A stretch of DNA of 64,000 nt from Planctomycetota bacterium (GTDB lineage Bacteria; Planctomycetota; Phycisphaerae; Phycisphaerales; UBA1924). The position numbers were made by a program, and so were the translations under genes. Each line of letters begins with the position of its first letter. Within the stretch, counting starts at the first letter, position 1. Where the stretch lies: the NCBI GenBank assembly GCA_963204725.1, contig CAUJHH010000024.1:1-64000 (forward strand). Reading direction: 5' to 3'. Positions 53,544 through 62,510 of the stretch are shown one piece after another. The notes below the pieces were generated by a model, which was given only the letters and a program-made list of their open reading frames with translations, had not been told where the DNA came from and made no database searches.

Positions 53544-54668
53544 ATGCCCAGCCGCACCGTTTATTCAGCTTCCGTCGAGTACCTCCAGATCATGGACGAG
53601 GAGGGTCACGTCGACGCCAAGCTGGCCAAGGACACGCTGGGTGATGATGAGATCCTGAAGCTCTACGAGTTCATGATCGATTGTCGCCAACTCGACGAGA
53701 TCGCGTTCAAGCTCCAACGGTCGGGGCGCATGGGCACCTATCCGCAGAATAAGGGGCAGGAAGCCGCCGCGATCGGTTCCGGCTACGCCGCGAAGAAGGG
53801 CGTCGACTTCCTCGTCCCCTGCTATCGAGAGAACGCCGCGCTCTTCTTGCACGGCTTGCCGATGCATTTCATCCTGCTGCACTGGATGGGCGACGAGCGT
53901 GGAAACCAGATCCCCGAGGGCGTGCACATGACGCCTCTGTCGATCCCGATCGGCACGCAGATGCTGCACGCGACCGGTATCGCGTGGGCGTTCAAACTCC
54001 GCAAGGAGCTGCGAGTCGCCGTCACGTATTTCGGCGACGGCGCGACCTCGGAGGGCGATTTCCATGAAGCGATGAACTTCGCCTCGACGCTCCAACTGCC
54101 CTGCGTCTTCTTTTGCCAGAACAACCAGTGGGCGATCAGCGTTCCTCGCGACCAGCAGATGAACTCCGCTACAGTCGCGCAAAAAGCCCTCGCATACGAC
54201 ATGCCGACGATTCAGGTCGACGGCAACGACCTCCTTGCCGTGCACAAGGCGAGCAAGGAGGCGATCGAGCGTGCCCGTCAGGGTGGCGGTCCTTCGTTCA
54301 TCGAAGCTGTGACCTATCGGCTCGCGGATCACACGACGGCCGACGACGCACGCCGCTATCGCGACTCCAAGGAGGTCGACGCGTGGGTTGGCAAGGATCC
54401 CATGATCCGCCTGCGCAAGTTCCTCGAACGCAAAAACCTCTGGTCCGATGAGAAGCAAAAGGCCGCCGAAGAGAAAGCGAAGCTCCTCGTCGCCGAGATC
54501 GTTAAGACCGCCGAGACGATCGAGAGTCCCGGGATCGAAGACATCTTCGACTACACCTACGCCCAGATCCCTGAGGAGCTGGAGCGTCAGAAGCGGACCA
54601 TGCGCACGAGTTCACTCGGTCAGGATCCGACCCAGGCCGGCCTGAGCGCCGAGTCCGCAGCCTACTGA
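53544..54668 (+). CDS. 2-oxoacid dehydrogenase E1 component, alpha subunit
   Basis: 374 aa. Thiamine diphosphate enzyme of the pyruvate or branched-chain 2-oxoacid dehydrogenase complex. The TPP/Mg motif GDGATSEGDFHEAMNFAS with the partner NNQWAIS follows GSGYAAKKGVDFLVPCYREN and GVHMTPLSIPIGTQMLHATG. The R-x-G-x-Y motif, RMGTYPQNKGQEA, and the phosphorylation-loop-like YRLADHTTADDARRYR are present. With E1 beta 67 bases and E2 a further 69 bases downstream it makes a three-gene operon. Pyruvate and branched-chain types cannot be distinguished with certainty. Confidence 0.93.
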   Translation: MPSRTVYSASVEYLQIMDEEGHVDAKLAKDTLGDDEILKLYEFMIDCRQLDEIAFKLQRSGRMGTYPQNKGQEAAAIGSGYAAKKGVDFLVPCYRENAALFLHGLPMHFILLHWMGDERGNQIPEGVHMTPLSIPIGTQMLHATGIAWAFKLRKELRVAVTYFGDGATSEGDFHEAMNFASTLQLPCVFFCQNNQWAISVPRDQQMNSATVAQKALAYDMPTIQVDGNDLLAVHKASKEAIERARQGGGPSFIEAVTYRLADHTTADDARRYRDSKEVDAWVGKDPMIRLRKFLERKNLWSDEKQKAAEEKAKLLVAEIVKTAETIESPGIEDIFDYTYAQIPEELERQKRTMRTSSLGQDPTQAGLSAESAAY

Positions 54669-54735
54669 TCTGTTCAACCCTTCCCACTGACCGAATCGCG
54701 TGCAATCGTCCGCTCGCACGCCGCTTGGAGTTCCC

Positions 54736-55734
54736 ATGCCCCGTACTGAGATGATGAAGGAAAAGGGCCTCACCCTGGTCGACGCCATCAACGAGGCGCT
54801 CTATCAGGAGATGGAGCGAGACGATCGCGTGGTCTGTCTCGGCGAAGACGTCGGCCTCAACGGCGGCGTGTTCCGTGTGACCGACGGACTACAGAAGCGC
54901 TTCGGCGCGGATCGCGTCGTCGACACGCCGCTTGCCGAGTCCGGGATCATGGGCACTTCCATCGGCCTGGCCATGGGAGGCATGCGCCCCATCCCTGAGA
55001 TCCAGTTCGAGGGCTTCATGGGCCCGGCGTACGACCAACTCACCAATCATGCCGCCCGCTATCGAACACGCTCACGCGGCGCCATCACCGTTCCGATGAC
55101 CGTGCGCGTCCCCGTCGGAGGCGGCATCCACGCTCCGGAACTTCACTCGGACTCTCCAGAGGCGATCTACGCCCACACGCCCGGCTTGAAAGTACTGATG
55201 CCCAGCACGCCCTACGACGCCAAGGGCCTCCTGCTCTCCGCGATCCGCGACCCGGATCCGGTCGTCTTCTTCGAGCCCAAGCGGGTCTACCGCTCCTATC
55301 GCGAGCAGATTCCAGAGGACGACTACACCATCCCTATCGGGCAGGCCAAAATCGTCTCCGAGGGCACCGACATTACCGTCGTCTCTTGGGGCGCATCCGT
55401 CTTTGAGTGCCTCGCGGCTCTCGACAAGCTTCCCGAGGATGTCTCCGCCGAACTGATCGACCTTCGGACTATCTACCCGATCGATCAGGACACCATCATC
55501 CAGTCGGTCCTGAAGACCGGCCGGTGCGTCATCGTCCACGAGGCCCCGAAGACCTGCGGCATGGGTGCCGAGCTCTCCTCGATCATCCAGGAGCACTGCT
55601 TCCTGCACCTCAAGGCGCCCGTCCAGCGCGTCGCCGGCTTCGACACCGTCATGCCTTATTACAAGCTCGAACTCGAGTACCTCCCCAACGCCGAGCGCGT
55701 CGGCGAGGCCATCGTGCAGACGCTCTCGTACTAA
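54736..55734 (+). CDS. 2-oxoacid dehydrogenase E1 component, beta subunit
   Basis: 332 aa. Forms the alpha2beta2 E1 heterotetramer. Motifs: VDAINEALYQEMERDDRVV, GEDVGLNGGVFRVTDGL, DTPLAESGIMGTSIGLAMGG, FMGPAYDQLTNHAARYR and the C-terminal VIVHEAPKTCGMGAELSSI. The Met at 54736 has GGAG six bases upstream; an in-frame GTG at 54700 is less likely. Coupled in operon with E1 alpha and E2. The VPVGGGIHAPELHSDSPEA segment covers the TPP pyrimidine-binding side. Confidence 0.94.
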   Translation: MPRTEMMKEKGLTLVDAINEALYQEMERDDRVVCLGEDVGLNGGVFRVTDGLQKRFGADRVVDTPLAESGIMGTSIGLAMGGMRPIPEIQFEGFMGPAYDQLTNHAARYRTRSRGAITVPMTVRVPVGGGIHAPELHSDSPEAIYAHTPGLKVLMPSTPYDAKGLLLSAIRDPDPVVFFEPKRVYRSYREQIPEDDYTIPIGQAKIVSEGTDITVVSWGASVFECLAALDKLPEDVSAELIDLRTIYPIDQDTIIQSVLKTGRCVIVHEAPKTCGMGAELSSIIQEHCFLHLKAPVQRVAGFDTVMPYYKLELEYLPNAERVGEAIVQTLSY

Positions 55735-55803
55735 AGCCGACACTCGCGCGACGCGCCGCCACTCTTGCCATCGTACCGCCCTCTCGCACGCCGGAGTCTC
55801 TCA

Positions 55804-57243
55804 ATGGCCCACCAGAAATCCGCCGATCCCAACGTCTTCATCCTCCCCGATCTCGGCGAGGGTGTGCACGAGGCCGAACTCATCAAGTGGCGAGTGTCGG
55901 TTGGCCAGACCGTCGCCGAGCACGACATCCTCGCCGAGATGGAGACCGACAAGGCCCTTGTCGAGGTGCCCAGCCCCCGAGCCGGAACGATCAAGACCCT
56001 CCATGGCGTCGAAGGAGAGATCCAGCACGTCGGCAATCCGCTCGTCACCTACGTCGGCGAAGGCATCGCAGATGCCAAGCCCGCGGCACCTGCGAAGTCT
56101 GCTCCGGCACCAACTTCAAACGCGGGACACGCAAACGGCAAGGCCGCGGAATCAGCCGAGCACGCCGAGAGCGGCCAACGCGAGGATGCCGGCACGGTCG
56201 TCGGCAAGATGTCCGGCGAGCTGGCGGGCATGTCCGCCGCTCCGGGCAAGGCCCTTGCGACGCCCGCGGTGCGTCGCCTCGCTCGTGACCTCAATCTGGA
56301 TATCGATCGTGTCTCCGGCACCGGTATCGGCGGCCGCGTGACCGAGAAGGACGTCCGCTCGGCAGCATCGGGCGGTGGCTCCTGCGGCATGGGTCAGCCC
56401 TCGATCCCCGCGGCCTCGACGACGCAGACGAGCCGCTCCCCCTCTCCTGCTCCACGCACACCCGCGCCAGCGGGCGCAGGCAATCGGGCTCCGTCGCCCG
56501 CACCGGCGCCCCGCCCTGCCGTTGCCTTTACGCCCGGGGAAGCCGTCACGCGCATCCCCTTCCGGGGTGTCCGCCGCACCATCGCCAATCGGCTGCGCGA
56601 GTCCGTCAATCAGGCCGTCCACTTCAACGTGATGGACGAGGCCGATGTCTCCGCACTCGACGCCCTGCGCAAGAAGCTCGCCTCCGCCTCCGGCGAAAAA
56701 GTATCGTTCCTTCCCTTCGTCTGCTCCGCCGTCTCGCGCGTGCTCACGCTCGACCAGTTCCGCGTGCTCAACAGCACAACCGACGACGCCAACGAGGAGA
56801 TCATTCAGCACCGCGCCGTCCACATGGGGATCGCCACCGACACCGAGAACGGTTTGATGGTTCCCGTCGTGCGCGACTGCGATGCGCTCGGGGTCCTCGA
56901 GATCGGTCGGCACGTCAATCACGTCGCCTCATCCGCGCGCGACCGCTCCATCCCCCGCGAGCAGCTCATGGGGTCAACCTTTACCATCAGCAACGTCGGC
57001 TCCTACGCGGGCCGTTTCGCAACGCCGATCATCAACTACCCCGAAGTCGGCATCCTCGCCGTCGGACGAACCCGAGATGGCGTCGTGGTCCGCCACGGGG
57101 GGATGTTTGTCGGCAAGCTGATGCCACTCTCGCTCGCCTGCGACCATCGCGTCGTGGATGGCGCGACGGCGGCACTCGCACTCGCGGAAATCATCAAGCT
57201 GCTTCAAGATCCGGAGCACCTGCTCTCGCCCGCTCGGGCCTGA
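55804..57243 (+). CDS. 2-oxoacid dehydrogenase E2 component (dihydrolipoamide acyltransferase)
   Basis: 479 aa. Core acyltransferase of the complex. One N-terminal lipoyl domain (about 8-85) with the lipoylated Lys in EMETDKALVEVPSP. A Pro/Ala-rich linker follows, then a peripheral subunit-binding domain (about 140-175: ATPAVRRLARDLNLDID, GRVTEKDV), a second Pro-rich linker, and the catalytic domain (about 250-479) with the His-Asp active site ACDHRVVDGATAA. GGAG eight bases before ATG at 55804. The E3 dihydrolipoamide dehydrogenase gene is not in the window and must be shared with another complex. Confidence 0.94.
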   Translation: MAHQKSADPNVFILPDLGEGVHEAELIKWRVSVGQTVAEHDILAEMETDKALVEVPSPRAGTIKTLHGVEGEIQHVGNPLVTYVGEGIADAKPAAPAKSAPAPTSNAGHANGKAAESAEHAESGQREDAGTVVGKMSGELAGMSAAPGKALATPAVRRLARDLNLDIDRVSGTGIGGRVTEKDVRSAASGGGSCGMGQPSIPAASTTQTSRSPSPAPRTPAPAGAGNRAPSPAPAPRPAVAFTPGEAVTRIPFRGVRRTIANRLRESVNQAVHFNVMDEADVSALDALRKKLASASGEKVSFLPFVCSAVSRVLTLDQFRVLNSTTDDANEEIIQHRAVHMGIATDTENGLMVPVVRDCDALGVLEIGRHVNHVASSARDRSIPREQLMGSTFTISNVGSYAGRFATPIINYPEVGILAVGRTRDGVVVRHGGMFVGKLMPLSLACDHRVVDGATAALALAEIIKLLQDPEHLLSPARA

Positions 57244-57264
57244 CGCGCAGCCCCGATCGCAAGC

Positions 57265-58887
57265 TCAGGCCGCCGACCCGTCGGTGCCGCTCTCTTCGTG
57301 CGCCTCAATCTCGCGAGGCTCCGTCTCCGACGGAGACTGGAGGTGGTACGTCGCGCGCCACGCGTGGTACATCAACCGGTCAAACCACTTGAGTTCGTCG
57401 ATCCATTGCTCCGCCTGCCTCGGCAGCGCGAGCCCGGTCGCCGTTCGCTCAAGGATGGACGCCCGGGCGTCCTTGCGGAGACCCGCCGCCTGAGCGCTCA
57501 GCTGCGCCAAGGCCGCGGTGTCGAGTTGGCCTTGACCCGACGCCCATCTCGAAACGGTTGCAAGCCGAGTTGCGGCGTTCGATCGCAACAGACTCGCCGG
57601 CTCGCTCTCGAATCGCGGCTCGATGGCAGCGGGTGCCGCCCGCAGCGCCTCGATCCACCGTCCGAGGTGATCGATCGCGTGCAGCATCGACACGTGTGCA
57701 GATCGGTCTGCGCGTTGCTGGATCGCGCCGCCGGCACGCGCAAGGAATTCGGCCGTTGCATCGATTGCATCCTCTGCATCGTGCAATGCGCGATCGGCCG
57801 ACCCCGCGCGCCCCGCAAGTCTCGGCACGCTCGCATTGGCGGCGATCGACACGACGGCAAGAAGTGTGCGCCTCGCAGCCTCCGCCGCGACCATTGGCGA
57901 ATCGATGATTCTCGGGTCCAGATGCGCCAGCAGTGCCGAGCGTCGCTCCGGCACCATCCGCTCGATGAGCCGGGAGAACCGGCCTATCACGGGGAGCAGG
58001 ATCGCCACTCCAAGCAGATTGAACGCCGAATGGAACGCCGCGATCGCGATCGAATCGCCATTGCTTCCTGCACGCGACTTGATCCACTCGGCACCCTGCG
58101 TGAAGACCGCAAGCCCGATCACGGCCACGGCCGCCGCCACCACATTGAACATCATGTGAGCGACGGCCGTGCGTTTCGCGGAGGTCGAGCCTCCAACTGC
58201 CGCGATCGCCGACGTCACCGCGGATCCGATGTTCTGGCCGATCACCAGTGCGGCCGCTTGGTCGATCTCGATTGCGCCCGCGTGCAGGGCGGTCAGCGTC
58301 GTGGCGACCGCTGCGCTCGATGACTGCATGACGATCGTCATCGCGAGCCCGAGTCCGACCAGCATGAACCTACCGATCACGGTCGGTTGAGGCAGATCTG
58401 CCGGAGAGACGCGTTCGGCCAGACCTGCCATCCCGCCCTGCAGCGTCGCGAGTCCTACGAACAGCAGACCGAATCCCCCGATTGCGAGCCCATAGTGAAC
58501 CGCTCTCCCCCGTCCGAACAGCCGCATCAGTGCCGCGACGAAGATGAGGGGCAGCGCGATTGCTCCGATCGACACCTTGAACCCGAGCAGCGAGACAAGC
58601 CACCCCGTGCTCGTGGTCCCGATGTTCGCGCCGAATACCACACCCACGGCCTGAGGGAATGTCAGCAGCCCTGCGCTCACAAAGCCGATCGTCGCCATCG
58701 TTGTCGCCGATGAGGACTGAACCAGGGCCGTGAGTACCGCGCCCCAGAGCACGCCGCTCTTGGGACTCGACACCCGCCTCTCGAGAATGACACGGAGCGT
58801 CGAGCCCGCCGCCGCCTTGAGTCCCTCGGTCAAGAGCGACATACCCAGCAGAAACAGACCGACGCCACCCAGTATGGTCCAAATCAT
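57265..58887 (-). CDS. Na+/phosphate cotransporter-family protein (NptA/YjbB-like)
   Basis: 540 aa. N-terminal half (about 1-310) contains the two inverted Na/Pi_cotrans repeats with the QSSSATTMATIGFVSAGLL and QSSSAAVATTLTALHAGAI signatures. The C-terminal 230 residues are helical and resemble the PhoU-like cytoplasmic domain found in this subfamily. Transports phosphate with sodium or exports it; direction is not clear in bacterial homologues. ATG at 58887 (MIWTILGGVGLFLLG) is used because the longer TTG-start frame overlaps the stop of the anti-sigma gene. No strong Shine-Dalgarno is seen. Convergent with the E2 gene. Confidence 0.9.
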   Translation of the reverse strand: MIWTILGGVGLFLLGMSLLTEGLKAAAGSTLRVILERRVSSPKSGVLWGAVLTALVQSSSATTMATIGFVSAGLLTFPQAVGVVFGANIGTTSTGWLVSLLGFKVSIGAIALPLIFVAALMRLFGRGRAVHYGLAIGGFGLLFVGLATLQGGMAGLAERVSPADLPQPTVIGRFMLVGLGLAMTIVMQSSSAAVATTLTALHAGAIEIDQAAALVIGQNIGSAVTSAIAAVGGSTSAKRTAVAHMMFNVVAAAVAVIGLAVFTQGAEWIKSRAGSNGDSIAIAAFHSAFNLLGVAILLPVIGRFSRLIERMVPERRSALLAHLDPRIIDSPMVAAEAARRTLLAVVSIAANASVPRLAGRAGSADRALHDAEDAIDATAEFLARAGGAIQQRADRSAHVSMLHAIDHLGRWIEALRAAPAAIEPRFESEPASLLRSNAATRLATVSRWASGQGQLDTAALAQLSAQAAGLRKDARASILERTATGLALPRQAEQWIDELKWFDRLMYHAWRATYHLQSPSETEPREIEAHEESGTDGSAA

Positions 58888-58930
58888 CGCCCAGATGCTA
58901 CGGCGGCGTCTCGGATCTGGAGAACTCGCG

Positions 58931-60052
58931 TCATTCGGGCCTGGGAGCGACAACGACGCGCCGCTTCAGGTCGGGCACCCATGTCCCGCCCGGGTTCTCA
59001 ACCGTAATCGCAAAGAGCCCGACGCGACCAACCTCGATTCCCGGCTCGATCGGCACGATCACCTCGCCTGCGGCATTGGCGTTAAAGACGCCGCCGGAAA
59101 CCTTCTGTTCAAGACCCCGCTCGTCGATGACCCAGACCTGATACTGCTCGATATTGGGGTCGTTCGGGTTGAGACCGACAAATCGGAGATAGCCCGTCTG
59201 GAGCCTGTCATTCCATACGACGTCTCCCTCGACACCGAGCTGCTCCGCGGGCGCATCCGGCAGATTGAACGGAGCCCATGCGATCTGCACCGAATCCGGC
59301 ACATCGAGCAGCTTCGTGCGATTGGCGCGAAGCTCCGCGGGGTCAACGGGAGCCTGCAGGCGCGCGAGCGTCAGGCGGGACTCGTTCAACTCCTTCTGGA
59401 CCGCTGCCAATCTCGATCCGCCTGAGTCGAGCTCCGCGGTCGCAGCTGCCAGCCGTTGCGCGAGATCGACCTGCTGCCGGGCCGCGTCGGCCAGACGTGA
59501 ATCACGATCCGCGATGGCGTCCTCACTCGAACGGAGTTCCTGTTCAAGCTGATCCGCTCGGGCCCGCGCCGCCGCGAGCACACTCTCATTCGAGGTCGCC
59601 CGCGTCTGCATCGCCTCGAACTTCACTTGGAGTGCGGCATACTCCGATTCACGCCGCTTGAGTGTCTGGCTCCCATTCCATCCGGTGTACGCCGCAAAGG
59701 TGATCGCCGCGGCCGCCGCAACCCAGGGGACGATTCGCCAAATCATCGGCTTCCTCCGTTTGGGCGCCGGCGGACGCGTCGCTGCGCCCGCATGCGACAC
59801 CAGTCGAGCCGGAGCCGAGTTTCCCGGCACCGTGGACGCGGCCAAGGCCGCAAGACGCTCACGAACGTCGGCCGGCATCGACTCCCTGGCGACCGAAGCC
59901 AGATGGATCGCCGCAGCCGCTCGCTCCTCCTGCGTCGGGGCCAAGTACAGATCCTCCGGTCCGCGCGACGCACCCGTCGCACCATCGATACGTGCCTCCT
60001 CCGCGCCGAACTCAGGCTCGCCGCCCTCAGAGAATGGGCGTTGGTCGCTCAT
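58931..60052 (-). CDS. RskA-like anti-sigma factor
   Basis: 373 aa. A cytoplasmic N-terminal region (about 1-100), one membrane helix (RIVPWVAAAAAITFAAYTG, about 104-122), a long coiled-coil (about 130-235; heptad-like Ala/Leu/Glu-rich) and an extracytoplasmic C-terminal domain with QYQVWVIDERGLEQKVSGGVF and GEVIVPIEPGIEVGRVGLFAITVE, typical of RskA (anti-sigma-K). The start overlaps the sigma factor stop by four bases, the standard arrangement. The N-terminal part would hold the sigma factor inactive; release would follow proteolysis. Confidence 0.88.
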   Translation of the reverse strand: MSDQRPFSEGGEPEFGAEEARIDGATGASRGPEDLYLAPTQEERAAAAIHLASVARESMPADVRERLAALAASTVPGNSAPARLVSHAGAATRPPAPKRRKPMIWRIVPWVAAAAAITFAAYTGWNGSQTLKRRESEYAALQVKFEAMQTRATSNESVLAAARARADQLEQELRSSEDAIADRDSRLADAARQQVDLAQRLAAATAELDSGGSRLAAVQKELNESRLTLARLQAPVDPAELRANRTKLLDVPDSVQIAWAPFNLPDAPAEQLGVEGDVVWNDRLQTGYLRFVGLNPNDPNIEQYQVWVIDERGLEQKVSGGVFNANAAGEVIVPIEPGIEVGRVGLFAITVENPGGTWVPDLKRRVVVAPRPE

Positions 60053-60624
60053 GGCGTCGCCCTCCCGATCTCTTTGGTTCGAGCCAACCGATCTCGAACG
60101 CTCGCCAAGCCCCGACGGATGTGAGTTTTTACGGTTCCGAGCGGAATTCCCGTGTGATCTGCGATCCGCTCGTGCGTCATGCCGTGCGCGATCGACAGAG
60201 TAATCACCATCCGTTGATCATCCCCGAGCTCATCGATCGCGTTCCGGGCCTCCGCCACATCTTCTTTCCGGACGGCCGGGTCGGCACCGACCGACGCGCC
60301 AAAGGCGACGCTGTCGCTTGCCTCCGCGGAGAGAGCGACCGGCCTGCGAGCCTCTTTTCGCCACCGATCGATGAGACGTCTGCGTGCCACGACCGACACA
60401 AAGGTGACTTCTTCGCCCAATTCGGCCGAGTACCGTTCAGCACGCTCCCAGAGGCACACGAAGATGTCCTGGACTGCTTCCTCGGCGTCCGTTGTCGAGC
60501 GCGTAAATGACCGGGCGAGCGACCACACCAGATCGCCATAGCGATCCATGAGTTCGCGCACCGCGGTCTGATCACCAGCCGCGATCCGTGGCAGAATTGG
60601 TTCGGCGCTCAGCCGCTCGTCCAT
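60049..60624 (-). CDS. ECF-type RNA polymerase sigma factor
   Basis: 191 aa. Region 2 (about 20-85: LMDRYGDLVWSLARSFTRS, DAEEAVQDIFVCLWERAERY) and region 4 (about 130-185: ELGDDQRMVITLSIAHGMTHERIADHTGIPLGTVKTHIRRGL, split here) are clear, with no region 3. It should direct transcription of its own operon and of other targets. The start at 60624 is a plain ATG without a strong Shine-Dalgarno; the upstream frame continues into the divergent gene and is rejected. Followed by a four-base overlap with the anti-sigma gene. Confidence 0.92.
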   Translation of the reverse strand: MDERLSAEPILPRIAAGDQTAVRELMDRYGDLVWSLARSFTRSTTDAEEAVQDIFVCLWERAERYSAELGEEVTFVSVVARRRLIDRWRKEARRPVALSAEASDSVAFGASVGADPAVRKEDVAEARNAIDELGDDQRMVITLSIAHGMTHERIADHTGIPLGTVKTHIRRGLASVRDRLARTKEIGRATP

Positions 60625-60684
60625 CAGCGAGAGATCATACCAAATCTCGTCAGCGTGAATCCGTCCGAATCGATCGCTCGTTCT

Positions 60685-60702
60685 GATCTGGACCTCCAGA
60701 TC
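60685..60702. promoter_or_regulatory. Perfect 18-bp palindrome in the divergent promoter region
   Basis: GATCTGGA-CC-TCCAGATC is fully symmetric. It lies between the divergent ECF sigma and secreted-protein start codons (61 and 74 bases from them). A symmetric 18-mer at this place is a plausible operator for a dimeric regulator, or a hairpin acting in either transcript. No -35/-10 pair was confidently assigned next to it. Confidence 0.45.
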
Positions 60703-60775
60703 ACAACACTGCGGAAGGCGTGTGCCTGCCGAGGGTTGTGCACTGGCAAATCCTGATCCAAGAGGGAGCTGAATC

Positions 60776-61633
60776 ATGAAGAGAACATCCATTGTGACCG
60801 TTTGCCTGGCGCTCGCCGCTGCTGCCGGAACCCCCGCCTTCGCAGGCCACACCGTTTACGGGGTGACAAGCAACCAGACGCTGGTCACCTGGGATTCGTC
60901 CGCGCCCAACGCCATTCTGACCGGCGTTGCCATCAACGGGCTCGGATCTGGCGAGACGATCCGCGGAATCGACTTCCGACCCGTGAACGGCGCGCTCTAC
61001 GCCCTCGGCAGCTTCAACAACCTTTACACGATGAACACGTCTACCGGCGCCGTCTCGATGGTCGGCGCGGGCTCGTTCACACCCACCCTCAACGGCTCGG
61101 CCTTCGGATTTGATTTCAACCCCGCGATCGATCGCATCCGCGTCGTCAGCGACGCCAACCAGAATCTGGTCCTCCATCCCGACTTCGGCACCGCCACGGG
61201 CGTGACATCGCTCTTTTACAAGACGGGAGACGCCAACTTCGGCGTCGATCCCAACGTCGTTGGTTCGGCGTATGACAACAACTTCGCCGGCACGCCGACA
61301 ACTCAGCTCTATGGCATCGACACCGGCCTAGACATCCTCGTGAAGCAGGCCAACAGCGCCGGCGAGCTGACCACCGTTGGTGCCCTCGGAGCCGACATCA
61401 CCAATCTGGTCGGATTCGACATCAGCGCCAACGGTTATGCCTACGCCGCGAGCCAGGATGTCGGCCAGTCGATCTCCATGTTCTGGCGCATCAACCTCAT
61501 GACTGGCGAGGCCACCGCCGTCGGCCAGATCGGCGGCGGCACCTTGATCACATCCATGGCCGTGCTCCCGGCACCGAGCTCGCTCGCCCTCTGCGGCTTC
61601 GCGGCTCTGGCCACTGGACGACGCCGCCGGTGA
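60776..61633 (+). CDS. Secreted DUF4394-like protein with PEP-CTERM-like tail
   Basis: 285 aa. Signal peptide MKRTSIVTVCLALAAAAGTPAFA, cleaved before GHTVYG. The mature domain (about 25-255) shows repeated beta-blade-like units such as GIDFRPVNGALYALG and FGFDFNPAIDRIRVVSD that fit DUF4394 domains, found in extracellular proteins of unknown role. The C-terminus LPAPSSLALCGFAALATGRRRR is a PAP/PEP-CTERM-like sorting signal: Pro-rich motif, short hydrophobic helix, Arg cluster. GGGAG ten bases upstream of ATG. A strong terminator follows. Divergent from the ECF sigma/anti-sigma operon, which may control it. Confidence 0.83.
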   Translation: MKRTSIVTVCLALAAAAGTPAFAGHTVYGVTSNQTLVTWDSSAPNAILTGVAINGLGSGETIRGIDFRPVNGALYALGSFNNLYTMNTSTGAVSMVGAGSFTPTLNGSAFGFDFNPAIDRIRVVSDANQNLVLHPDFGTATGVTSLFYKTGDANFGVDPNVVGSAYDNNFAGTPTTQLYGIDTGLDILVKQANSAGELTTVGALGADITNLVGFDISANGYAYAASQDVGQSISMFWRINLMTGEATAVGQIGGGTLITSMAVLPAPSSLALCGFAALATGRRRR

Positions 61634-61667
61634 TCGACTCAACCAGACGACAGCCCTGATATGGGTG

Positions 61668-61710
61668 CAGACTCGGGATGGTCGGAGGGACCATCTCGAG
61701 TCTGTCCTTT
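61668..61710 (+). terminator. Rho-independent terminator of the DUF4394-like gene
   Basis: CAGACTCGGGATGGTC, loop GGAGG, GACCATCTCGAGTCTG forms a 16-bp stem with one wobble, followed by TCCTTT. It lies 34 bases after the stop codon. The stem also faces the convergent hypothetical operon, so it may act on both strands, although the T-run fits the plus strand better. Confidence 0.85.
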
Positions 61711-61736
61711 CGTGGTGGCTCGGATTCACCGCCGGA

Positions 61737-62495
61737 TCAGTCCCGATCCTCGCCGATCCGACGCCACTTCCCATATGCAAGCCGAGATGCGCGGCGTGAC
61801 GTCTCGGGTGGAGGAACGCCCACAGCCGCTCGGCACGACTCCGCCAGCATCTGATGCAGCTTCTCATGCATCGGATGGCAGTCGAGAAACTCCAGCAGAT
61901 CCTCGACCCGGTAGCTCGGATGGTCATCCGGGTTCACCTGTGCCATCGCCCCGTCTCCGAGCGCTTCCGACGCACCGAGGAACCACGCCACACTCGGCGG
62001 ACCCGGTGCTTGATCCCGCGTCGGAGACCCGTCCATGCGCTCCAATGCCCACGGCGGCGGCACCTGCGCGCGTACTGCCACTTCGCCGTTCACCATCACG
62101 ATGGGCCACTTTCCGATGCTGGTCAGCGGCTCTCTCGTCAGCGCCAGAATCGGGATTCCACGGTGGTCTGCGTCGAACACCAGACTCCGCGTCTCGATCG
62201 CGATCGCGGGCGGCTGCACGAGATACAGCCCCGGCGCCTTGCACCGAGCCCTTGGATCATCGACAACGCGAACACCTTCGGTTGCTGCAGCATCCATCGC
62301 GAGCTGGGCCTTCTGACGCCGCGCCTCCTGAAGAGGGAGGGTGATCCGAGCCATCCGCTCGAAGTCCAGAGCACGGTGCGCGAGCGTGAGCGCCTTGAGG
62401 CCGAACCGCTCCGATTCGAAGTAACGCATCGCCACGAGCGATTCGCTCGCGCGATCCATCAATTCATCGATCTGCGTGCCGACTGTCTGCGCCAC
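61737..62495 (-). CDS. Conserved-looking protein of unknown function
   Basis: 252 aa, start GTG at 62495 with GAGAGG about nine bases upstream. No signal peptide or membrane helix. The N-terminal 70 residues are helical (IDELMDRASESLVAMRYFESERFGLKAL, split here), the middle is beta-rich (GLYLVQPPAIAIETRSLVF), and the C-terminus is basic. I do not recognise a domain. It is last in the operon with the genes ending at 62511 and 63159, with a 15-base gap to its upstream neighbour, so it is probably expressed with a LAB_N protein. Confidence 0.72.
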   Translation of the reverse strand: MAQTVGTQIDELMDRASESLVAMRYFESERFGLKALTLAHRALDFERMARITLPLQEARRQKAQLAMDAAATEGVRVVDDPRARCKAPGLYLVQPPAIAIETRSLVFDADHRGIPILALTREPLTSIGKWPIVMVNGEVAVRAQVPPPWALERMDGSPTRDQAPGPPSVAWFLGASEALGDGAMAQVNPDDHPSYRVEDLLEFLDCHPMHEKLHQMLAESCRAAVGVPPPETSRRASRLAYGKWRRIGEDRD

Positions 62496-62510
62496 CGCCC
62501 ACGGCCTCTC

